64,000 nucleotides of DNA from Dendrobium chrysotoxum (lineage: Eukaryota > Streptophyta > Magnoliopsida > Asparagales > Orchidaceae). This document shows positions 39,201 to 51,200 of the stretch, piece after piece. Numbering within the stretch: position 1 is the stretch's first letter; every line of letters begins with the position of its first letter. The position numbers were made by a program, and so were the translations under genes. Location of the stretch: positions 75,209,528 to 75,273,527 of the forward strand of contig CM034312.1 of the NCBI GenBank assembly GCA_019925795.1, written 5' to 3'. A model generated the notes under the pieces. The model ran no database searches, was not told where the DNA came from, and was given only the letters and a program-made list of their open reading frames with translations.

Positions 39201-42200
39201 ATGAAGCGGCAAATAAAGATAAAAGATAAGAAAATCTCTCAGTTAAATGACAAAATGACTGAGATGATGGCATAAATGGTGGTGATGATGCAAGTGATGC
39301 AGAGGACTGCTACCACGGTCCTCATGCCAGCCCTGCCTATCAATCATGCCTCAAACGGTGCTCCTGCCAATCCGCCAAATCTCCAGATGCCTCAAGTTTC
39401 AAGAGTGCAAGGTACACTTAAAGGCGACAATGAAGTCAATAACTTGATCCGCCAGCTCTCTCCGTAGAATGTGGCGAGCAACTCTGAGCGTGTGACAGTT
39501 ACACAGCTAGAGGGCATAATCAATGAGAAAATCAAGGCTATTATAACCACTAATCAGGCGGAGAAGTTGATATGTAAGGGTCGCCCGTACCCGACAAAGT
39601 ACGATCAAGTGTCGTATCCAAAGAGTATTATATTTCAAAATTTAATACTTTCAGCAAGCAATAGTAACCCCAAGCAGCATCTAGCGCAATTAAAGCCACC
39701 TGTGGCAATACGGGAGGTATTGATGCCTTGCTCTTCCGGCAGTTCATCAACAGTTTGACTTCAACTGCTTTCGAATGATATGCTGAACTGTCAAATGATT
39801 CTATGAAGACATTCGCAGAATTAGAAGTTCTGTTCGTAAAAAAGTTCGCCAGCACGACTGAGAAAACAAATATAACTGATCTCACCTTAGAGAAATGAAA
39901 AAGAGACGAGTTAGTAACAAAATACATAACACGTTGGCGCAATTTAAGTATGAAATGTAAGCAGCAGCTAAAAGAGAAACATGTTGTTCAATTGTTAATG
40001 GGAAACATCGATGACAAGATGTTATCATTTTTATGTATGGCTTCCATCACCACATTTCAGGACTTACTGGACAGGGTGGCGAAGTTCGAGAAGCCGAATT
40101 TATCAAAATCAGAAAACCACCCAAATAAATTCAAGAACGGCAAAGCTCCACAAGCCAAAAAAATGATGCCCACTCCATGTGCTCTTTCAGGACCAATAAG
40201 GAAAAGCTGGTGGCATACAATGTTGATAAGAGAAAACAACCTGTCTATAGAGAAGATGGGAGAAAATAGTTAGCCAACCCAAATCCTCAGTCAAAGCTGA
40301 TACTCAGGGGAAACGACAAGCCTCAGACTTTTCTTGGTGGAGGAGAATGCCCAAGACAAACAATGAGAACTAGTGATCGGACGTTTCCATCCCTCAAAGA
40401 GAAAATGAATAAAGAATATCCATTCAAAAGAGAAAGTGTCACCAAGCTATTTCAACAGACACTCATAGTGGGTACTGCCAGAATACAAGAGACTCAAAGA
40501 GTCTGATCACACTGGCGACCCAAATTATTGCACGTACCACCGAATAATTAGCCATCCTATTGAAGATTGCTACGTCTTCAAGGACTGGCTGGAGAAAAAA
40601 TATAGAAAGGGAGAATTTGCATTGTCTGATAATGTGTTAGTCCATCCCAAGAAAGAATCAACTCGGGTGATTACGTCCTTTTCCGTGCCCCCAACTAAAG
40701 AAAAAGCCAAGAAGAAATCAGATCAAGATGAGAGACTGCGGTCTCCAAGAAGACGATGAAGAAGTTGAAGCAACTTGAAGGAGTTACTAGTGTAAGTGAA
40801 AGTCTCCTACTGAACCACTGCTAGATCTAAAGGGGTTGCCTGTTGCAGATGCATCTACTTCTAGACGGCACCCTAGCCAAGCTAGCTTGTCGAAGTCTGG
40901 TAAGGCAAAATCAAAATCTCTCAAGAGGACAATCAAACTGAATGAGCCAAAAGAGAAAAAGACAGCAATCCAAAGGGCTATTGACAGTTTGGATGAGTAT
41001 TACTAGACTGTGAGACGAATTATTAAGCTTGCTAACTTTATGTTAGAGCTTAAAATAGATGAAGCAGAACCTGCTACCAGCCTACATACTCACTTAGATA
41101 TAAAACAGTCAAAACTTTGGGTTATTGACTCAGGAGCATCAGATCATATAACAGGAGACATTATACTCCTTCATGACTATCAACTCAAATCAAGTAGTTA
41201 AAATTATTGATGGCTCAACATCCAAAGTTTTGGGAATTGGTTCTGCTTTTATCACAGAAGCTATCACCCTTAAATCAACGTTTTATGCGCCCAATCTTGA
41301 GTGCAATCTGATTTCTATTAGTAAATTGACGCGTGATAGCAATTGCTTAACAATTTCTCCAATAATATATCTATTTTTCAGGAACTGGATTCGAAGAAGA
41401 AGATTGACAGTACTGAGATGTGTTCTGAGTTATATTACATCAAGACACTCAAATCCATAAAAACCTTAATTCCTCCTCCTAAGAATCATCCTACTGTAAG
41501 TCAGTTTGTTGAGAGTCATTCTAGAGTCAGTCAAGATAGAGAGATTATCATGTGGCACTATAGGTTAGGTTATCCAAATTTCATGTATCTTGAAAAGCTT
41601 TCATATCATTTATTTATTAATTAAAATTCATATTTGTTCAAATGTGAAACTTGTCAATTGGCTAAACATACCAGATCATCTTACCCAATTGTTCCTTACC
41701 AATCTTCTAAACCCTTTGCCTTGATCCATAGTGATATTTCGAGACCCTCAAGGGTTAAAAATATAAATGGAGCAAGGTGATTTGTGATATTTGTTGATGA
41801 TCATACTAGGCTCACTTGGGTTTATTTACAACAACAACAACATCAAGCCTTTATCCCACTACGTGGGGTCGGCCACATGAATCCTTTTTTCCATTGTGTC
41901 CTGTTAAAAGTCAAATTCTCATTTAAATCTAATAAAGAAAGATCATTTCTAATATTTTCTAACCAAGTCTTTTTAGGTCTACATCTACCTTTCTTAACAT
42001 AAGTCAAATCTAAGACCTATACTTTCCTAACCGGGTCATCGGGAGGCCGTCGTTTTATGTGACCAAACCATCTAAGACGACTCTCTCTATTCTTATCTTC
42101 CACTGAAGCTACTCCAACCTTTTCACGAATATGCTCATTTCGTATCCTATCTCTAAGGGTAAAGTCACTCATCCACCTGAGCATCCTCATCTCTACAACA

Positions 42201-45200
42201 CTTAACTTAGAATTATGCTTCTCTTTAAATGGCCAACATTCGGCACCATAAAGCATTGCAGATCTCACCACCATCTTACAGAATTTTCCCTTAAGTTTGA
42301 GGGGTACTTTTCTATCACACAATAAGCCCGATGCATTCCTCCACTTCAACCATCCAACTTGGATTTTGCTGATAATATCCCCATCTATTTCACCATCACT
42401 CTGAACAATAGATCCAAGATATCTAAAACGTGTACTCTTATTAATGACTTGATCGCCCAAAGTCACAATCCCCTCACTATGTCTATTATTACTAAAATTA
42501 CACTAAATATATTCTGTTTTAGATCTACTCAAGCGAAAACCTTTAGACTCTAAGGTTGACCCCCACAATTCTAGTTTACCTTCAACTCCCTCTCTAGTCT
42601 TATCAACAAGAAGAATAGCATCAACAAAAAACATACACCAAGGTACATCCTCTTGCAAATGTCTAGTGAGAACATCCATGACTAAAGCAAAAAGATATGG
42701 GCTTAAGGCTGATCCTTGATGTAATCCAACCAAAATAGGAAAATACTTGGTCAAACCACCTTGTGTTTGAACACAATTAATAGCTCCTACATACATATCT
42801 TTAATGATTTGAATATAAGCGTTATTAACTCCTTTTCTTTTCAAGAACTCTCCATAGCACTTCTCTTGGAACTTTATCATATGCTTTTTCTAAATTAATA
42901 AATATCATATGTAAATCCTCCTTATTCTCTCTATATTTCTCCATCAAACCTCTTAATAAATGTATGGCTTCCATAGTAGACCTACCCGGCATGAATCCAA
43001 ATTGATTTTGAGAAACATTAGTATCACGCCGCAACCTATGCTCCATAACCCATTCCCATAGTTTTAAAGTATGACACATTAAGTTAATTCCTTTATAATT
43101 CGCACAAACTTGTGCATCACCTTTATTCTTAAAAATAGGGATTAACACACTCATTCTCCACTAATCTGGCATCTTTTAGTCTTCAAAATAGTATTAAAAA
43201 GTTTTGTAAGCCAAGAAAGTCCTTCATCTCCTAAGCATTTCCACACCTCTATTGGAATATCATCAGGTCCAACAGCTTTTCCACCCTTCATTTTCTTTAA
43301 AGCCTCTCTAACTTCGATTTTACTAATACACCGATAAAAACAGAAATCTTTATTTTCATTTAGAGTGCTAAGGTCACTACAGTCAATTTTATTTTCACAT
43401 TCTTCATTAAAAAGTTTAGCAAAATATCTCATCCACCTTTGTTGAATATCATCTTCTAAAAAAAGTACTTTTTGATCTTCATCCTTAATACACTTCACTT
43501 GAACTAAATCCTTACTACTCCTATCTCTTTGTTTGGCTAACTTATACATATATCTTTCTCCCTCCTTAGTATCTAATCTATTATATAAATCACTAAAAGC
43601 TAAACTCTTTGCATCGCATATTGCTTTTTTAGATTCCTTACGTGCCTCTTTATATATTTTCCAATTATCAGAATTTTTACAATTAAACTAATTTTTATAA
43701 CAGATCTTCTTATTTTTAATCTTTTCTTGCACATTTGGATTCCACCACAAACTATTTTTACTATTAGGAGATTTTCCCTCTGAAACTCCAAGCACATCTT
43801 TTGCAATATTCTTAATATCACTAGCCACTTTTTCACACATAACATTAGCATCCTCATGCACAGACAAAATCTTAAGATCTAAAATCTTACTCTCAAAAAT
43901 ATTTTTGTTAATATTCTTTAAATGCCCCCATCTAATCCTATAATATCGTTTTACTTTATTTTTTATTTTCTGCCTCATTATCTTCAAGTCCAAAACTAAT
44001 AAACGATGTTGGGTACATAAATTTCACTCGGAATAACTTTACAATCTTTGCAATATAAATGATCTAATTTCCTTATAAGAAAATAATCAATCTGAGTTAT
44101 ACTATATCCATTTTTATAAGCAATGAGATGCACATTCATTTTCTTAAATAAGGTATTAGCAATTAAAAAATCATAAGCTAAACCAAAATTTAATATGGAG
44201 TTACCACCTTCATTTGTCGTTCCAAACCCATGGCCACCATGAATGCTTTTAAAATCATCTACCTCTCTACCAACATGTCCATTTAAATCTCCTCCAATAA
44301 AAACTCTTTCTTCAAAAAGTATCTTTTGTATTAATTCTTCTAAGTCATTCCAAAATTTTAATTTTGAATCCATATCCAAGCCCACTTGAGGAGCATAAGC
44401 ACTTATAATGTTAACAATCTTAGCATCAGCAACAATCTTTAAAGCTATAATTTTATCTCCAATTCTATTAATATTTATAACATTATCCTTCAAACTCTTA
44501 TCTAAAATCACGCCTACACCATTTCTAGTACAACTCCTACCCAAATACCAAAGTTTAAATCCTAAACTATCAATCTCCTTAGCCTTCTCTCCAACCCATT
44601 TAGTTTCCTGAATGCATAGAATATTTATTTTCCTATGAATCATAATATCTATTAATTCCATTAATTTTCCTGTAAGGGAACCTATATTTCAAATTTCTAT
44701 CCTAATTTTAGTTTCATAGACTAACTTCTTTGCCCACATCCGTCCTTGATATGGGAACCCTTGCCTATTTAACACTGCACCCGGACGGCGGTGCTGCAGC
44801 CCTTGCACACTTGTCACTGTATTCAGGCCATATTGCGCGTCGCTTCCAGGGGACGCCCTAGCATTAACACAATTTCTTAAAGGATTCATGTCATTATTAT
44901 TCGACAAGTTTTACGCTGGCTGTCGACTACCTAACGCAACCCTCCACTTTTCTCATCCAGGACTTGGGACCTGGCAACGGCAGTGCTGCTCACTTGGGTT
45001 TATTTAATGAAGAAAAAATCTTAAGTTGAAAGGATATTCAAATCATTTCGACTGATGATTCAAAACTAGTTTGATACAAAAATTCAAATCTTACAATCAG
45101 ACAATGGGAGAGAGTACTTCTATTCTATCATGAGAGAATACATATCAAGCCAAGGGATAATCCAAGTGAGTTCATATGCGTATACGCCTCAACAAAATGG

Positions 45201-48200
45201 GGTAGCTGAGAGAAAAAATAGGCAACTCCTGGAAGTCGCTAAATCTATTATACTATTCACAAAAGTATCAAAATATCTATGGAAGGAAGCCATTCTTACT
45301 ACTGCATACTTAATAAATAGGTTACCTACTCAGATACTAAAATTTGAAACACTTAGACAAACTCTACTCAAAGCCTATCCTCATGCTCGATTCATATCAT
45401 CAAACCTTCCACCTAAAATTTTTGAGTGCTCTGCCTTTGTTCATATCTATCCATAAGATATAAGCAAGCTTGACCCAAGATAAAAAAATGAGTCATTATA
45501 TACTATTCCCCGATAAAAAGAGGTCACAAATATTTTTGCCCTATTTCTAAGAAAGTATTCAACAAAGATTTTAATGGTGATTTTTGCGAAAACCTTTTAG
45601 ACTCTTTAGTGATTTTTGCCCTATCTTCTAAAAAAAGTATTTTTTGATCTTCATCCTTAATACACTTCACTTGAACTAAATCCTTACTACTCTTATCTCT
45701 TTGTTTGACTAACTTATACATATATCTTTCTCCCTCCTTAGTATCTAATCTATTATATAAATCACTAAAAGCTAAACTCTTTGCATCGTATATTACTTTC
45801 TTAGATACCTTACGTGCCTCTTTATATATTTTTCAATTATCAAAATTTTTACAATTAAATCAATTTTATAACATATCTTCTTATTTTTAATCTTTTCTTG
45901 CATATTTGGATTCCACCACCAACTATTTTTACTATTAGGAGCTTTTCCCTTTGAAACTCCAAGCACATCTTTTGCAATATTCTTAATATCATCAGCCACT
46001 TTTTCCCACATAACATTAGCATCCTCATGCACAGACAAAATCTTAAGATCTAAAATCTTACTCTAAAAAATATTTTTGTTAATATTCTTTAAATGCCCTC
46101 ATCTAATCCTAGAATATCGTTTTACTTTATTTTTTATTTTCTGCCCCATTATCTTCAAGTCCAAAACAAATAAACGATGTTGGGTATATAAATTTTCACT
46201 CGGAATAACTTTACAATCTTTGCAATATAAACGATCTAATTTTTCTTATAAGAAAATAATCAATCTGAGTTGTACTATATCTATTTTTATAAGTAATGAG
46301 ATGCTCATTCCTTTTCTTATTAAAAAAAAAAGAAATAAGGAAGTTTAAAAAGAGATAGAATCATCAAATGGCCAGAATGAATCATGCACCAAGCATCCAA
46401 TAGAAAACTTTCTCTCCTATAGCAGATTATCAGACACTTATCAAGTCTTCCTTTCCATGTTGGATGATGTACATATTCCGAACAATATTCAGGAAGTTTT
46501 GAATCACCCGAGATGGAGACAGACTGTTAAAGTAGAAATTATAGCATTGGAAAAAAAATCAAACATGGGTGATTACGATCTCCCACCAGCAAAGAAAGTT
46601 GTGACTTGCAAATGGGTGTTCACTGTAAAGCATAAGATGGATGATAGTGTTGAGAGGCTGAAAGCTAGACTGGTTGCAAGAGGATTCACTCAGTTTTATG
46701 GAGTAGATGCAGGAAACTTTTGCTCCTGTTGCAAAGCTCAACACCATCAGGATTCTTCTTTCCTTAGCAGCAAATTTAGATTGGCCCCTACATCAACTAG
46801 ATATCAAGAATGCATTCTTGAATGAGAACCTGAAAGTAGAATTCTACATGGAGATTCCAATGGGGATTCAGAAGCCTTATTTGAAGGGATAAAGTGTGTA
46901 AACCGTTGAAATCCTTGTATGGATTAAAGCAGTCTTTAAAAGCATGGTTTGGAAGATTCTCAAAGTATATAAAAGGCTAAGATTTTAAACAATACTAGGC
47001 AGATCATACCTTGTTTGTTAAGCAGTCAAAAAGAGATAAGGTAGCAGTACTGATTATATATATGGATGACATCATCCTTACAGGAAATGATATAGAGGAA
47101 ATAATGAAGATCAAGCAGGTTTTGTCCGAGGAGTTTGAAGTTAAAGATCTAGGATCACTTAGATACTTCCTTGGTATGGAGGTAGCTAGATCAAGCAAAG
47201 GTATATGGATCCTAAGAAGAAACATGGGGTAGAAAAGGAGGGAGTTCCAGTAGATAAAGCAAGATATCAACGTCTTGTAGGAAAGTTTATATACCTCTCT
47301 CACACTCGTCCAGATATTGGGTTTACTGTGAGTATGATAAGCTAATATATTATGAGTAATCCTATGAAGGAACACATGGAGGCAATATATCAAATATTGA
47401 GATATCTCAAGAACACTCCTGGAAAGGGGCTATTATTCAAGAAAAATGAAGATAGAAAATTGACCCTTTATTCTGATGCAGATTGGGCAGGAAGCCAGGT
47501 TGACAGTCGATCGACCACATGATATTGTTCATTTGTGTGGGGGAACCTAGTGACATTGAGGAGCAAGAAACAATCTATTGTTTCCAGAAGCAGTGCAGAA
47601 TCTGAACTGAGAGCATTAGCAATTACTATTTGTGACGGTATTTGGATTAGACAAGTATTGATTGAACTGCCCCAACTCATGAACAACTTGCCAATGTTCT
47701 AACAAAGGCACTACTGGACTCTCTACTTGATAAATTTATTTGCAAGTTAGGATTGTACAACCTATACAACCCAACTTGAGGGGGAGTGTTGAATCACGTA
47801 GCCAAGGGGAGGCCACGTTAGTAATTCGTGGGAAGCAATCTGAGGACTACAGTTGGAGATCCGTGGGCAGCAATCCGAGGGCTGCAATTGGAGATCTATG
47901 GGCTGCAATTGGAGATCCGTGGGCAGTAATCCGAAGACTGCAGTTGGAGATCAGTGAGCAATAATCCAAGGGATGCAGTTGGAGATCCATAGAATACGAT
48001 TATTATAATTAATTAGATTAAATGTCTTTTCTTTTTCCATGTATATATCTATATATATATATATATGTGTGTGTGTGTAATGATTTCAAGGAATATAATA
48101 GAATTTGAATTTCTCTCTAAACAATTTCTTCACTATTTCTACGAATAAAGTTATTCTTATGTTCTGTGTAGTGTTAGAACGCTCAATCATGGCCTCAATC

Positions 48201-51200
48201 AGATAAAGGTCAACTTGAGTTAGTTGGCATTTGGTTACGTGATATTGGCCAATAAATGTCAATATACCATTGATAAAAGGAATCACTATTTCAATGTATT
48301 AACTGTCTATCAACTCTTCATGACCCAACAAGTACCTGAAAATTATTACAAGATTCAAGCAATTGGAAAGCCAAATAAGGACTGCAATTTTACACTTTAA
48401 ACCCTTTCAAAAAATCTTGCACGAAATGACAGGCCTCCAAGCAATTCAGTGACGTCATTTGCCAATCTGAACTTCAGGCTTATGTAAGACTTATAATTTG
48501 GACTTCAATAATTATTTCAAAAAATTTATATAGGCCAAGTTGCAATAAAGGATGCCAAGAGTATGAAACTGCACATTAAAACTGTATTCGTTGATGAAGA
48601 ATGACTATTCTTAAAAATCCTTAACAATGGGCAAAAATAGTACCTTCCCATCGTAATAACCCCGCAATAAATAATTTACCAAACCGAAATCAGCAGCCGA
48701 TATATACACGAACCTTTTGACACCTACAAATAAAAGAAAAATGGACTTAGCCATAGGCAGAGGGTCCTCTTAACATGATGACAGATGGTAACAGACATTA
48801 TTCACACTTTCTAGAACAGCCGCCCTTTCACATAACAATTAAACAAAAAGTTGCAAAATCAAAACCTACTGATTCTATTCAGTTAATAGTAGCAGATAAA
48901 TAATTAAATACCTTGCTCAGCAGCAGTTCTGATAGCATTAATGTTTGCAGTCCCATTAATCTTGTACATATGAGAATATGATCCAAAACCACCAACACAA
49001 GATACCTGCACCATGAAGTATTTGATACGATGAAGTGTGTAACAATCAAATTTTCTGAGTTCCTTCACCATTGCAGAATTAAGCTAATGCATTTCACAGT
49101 TTTTTTTTATTTTTATTTTTATTTTTATTTTTTCAAATCATAGATAACATGAGACTGGAGATGGCAGGTTTGAGGACATTAGCAAAGTCATAAAATCCAG
49201 GCGCAACTTCTGTTGGAAAACAGGAGAAATAAAATGATAAAATCATAATTCTCCTTATCCCAAGATTTCCATTACAACATTGATATATAATGTGAAAGGA
49301 GAATATAAGTATTTACTTTTCTGTATTAGCAATAGATTTCTTATGATGGGCTCATTTGGTATTCATAATCCACTATTAAAGAATTGTTTAAACCACATTT
49401 AGGGGACTATTAATCAGTTGATTTAAAACCCCAAAATAAGTCGATGTCATCAACAAAACCAGCACCAGACCCAAGCTCAGGCAATGCAGCCACCATCGGG
49501 ACATAATTACTATATGAAATGAAATAAAACGTGAAATTATTTTTTGTGTTTGTGTTTGCTTATAAGTGGTGGTACTTTAAACAGAGCCTACTTTTCATAA
49601 TTACTCCACTTTGGTGCAAAATACAAGGCAATTTGGCCACGTTAAGATTAATGTCATATATCTTTTTGCCGGTTCAATCAACGTGCTTGAAATGCTAAAG
49701 ATTCACAACCCATCAAGCAGCTCCTGAAGCCCATGTAAGCACTTTGGTGCCAGCAGCAAAGCACCAGATCCAGCAGCAATCATGCATCGAGCTGCATGGG
49801 TGGGCACCCAGCAGCGCTTTTCTCAATGTCATGCAGGGGTTATGCGGATTGATAAATGAATTCTGATGAGAAAATCAGGCATGAGTGATGCAGGACATAA
49901 ATGCAAAAAAAAAAAAAAAAATAGAAGTTATTAAGAGCTTGCATGCTTTCAATTAAGAGCAATAGAAATTAATACTTTAGCCAACTAACGAAAATGAAAA
50001 TCAAAAGAGGGGTGCCTTAGCTTAGGCTAAGTCACACACTCAAAGTTAAGATCTCAAAACAATTATAAATTCAACGTAAGCAAATTTGATGGAAATCCAA
50101 TAACATTCCTAAATTAACAATGTGATCATTCACATAGAAGCCAACACTCACATCCTACGTTTACTAAGCTTGGTAGAGATTGATTAGCAAGATATTCATG
50201 AATCAAGTCCTAACCACAATAGAGAATTAAACTGATCGGAAGACCTTTATCACGGTTTAGAAGTAATCCGCCGTTGAACGGAAGCAATCTGTTCTTCTAT
50301 GGCTTCGGAGAGAGTGAATGAGATGCGCTCCACGTATTCCTCTACAGTGTTATCGATCTCCATATTAACGTCGAAGGAGGATTGATTGATGTCGATGTGA
50401 CCTTGTTCGTTGTAGATGATGCCGGAGTCAAGGTCGGGATCAGCCATGCATTGATGTCGTTGTGTGAAGTATGGTAAACGTCGTCCTTTGCCCTCCTTAA
50501 CGATTCCCCTTGAAAGAAAGAAGTTTCTTTCAAGACTTCAAATGGAGGAAAAGGGTGAGAGGGAGTTCCCTTATCAAAATCTGAGAGGAAAGTTCAGATT
50601 TTTGTCTTGGAGAGAATTAGGGTTTGGGAAGTTTGAATTCAAGCAAAGGGGGAGGGAGGGAAAATTGTCCTTGTGGAGAACCTTGATTGAGATGCTAAAG
50701 GGAAGATGAATTAATGTGGGGAGGGAGATTCGAGAGAGAGGGGGCGGCGGATAGGAGAGAGGGCCGGCGGTTTCAATGAGGGGGGAAGGGGTTTGGGGAA
50801 AGGTTTTAGTACTTGCCTCTTTGGGAATTCCAAATTAAAGAAGAGAAATTGATTCCAATCTAATTTAATTTTAATTTGGATTAGATTGGAGGAGTTTCCT
50901 AAAATAGAGCTCTATTTAAGGAAACAATTCAAATTTCAAATTTTGATTGGATGATTGGATTGGAATCTTTCCCAAATTAATTTGTATGGAAGAGGAAAGA
51001 AATAATGGGGGGAATTTGAATTTTGGAGGCAAGAGGGAAATGGGGTGGCCGGCGGCTAGGTCTAGGGTTAGGTTAAGATTTGTGGTTTGATGATGTGGTG
51101 GTGGGAGCCGTAGGTGGGGAAGGGGAAGGGGAAGGGGAAGGGGACGGTGAGGGGGGGGGGGGGGGGGGGGGGGGGGGTTCGGCGAGCCAAGGGGTTCAGG

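Larger units (their letters stand above)
41075..48190 (+). mobile_element. Ty1/copia pol with 3' LTR, 5' end missing; interrupted by two LINE copies
   Basis: The copia domain order is protease, integrase, RT, RNase H, then polypurine tract and 3' LTR. No matching 5' LTR or copia gag is found upstream. The element is split by the full LINE at 41829-44988 and again by a LINE fragment at 45613-46322. It lies in intron 7 of the SDR gene, antisense to it. Confidence 0.8.

Noticed and set aside
44408..44611. Plus-strand hydrophobic 67-codon frame as a small membrane protein
   Set aside because: It is antisense to the LINE endonuclease, whose minus-strand motifs are clear.
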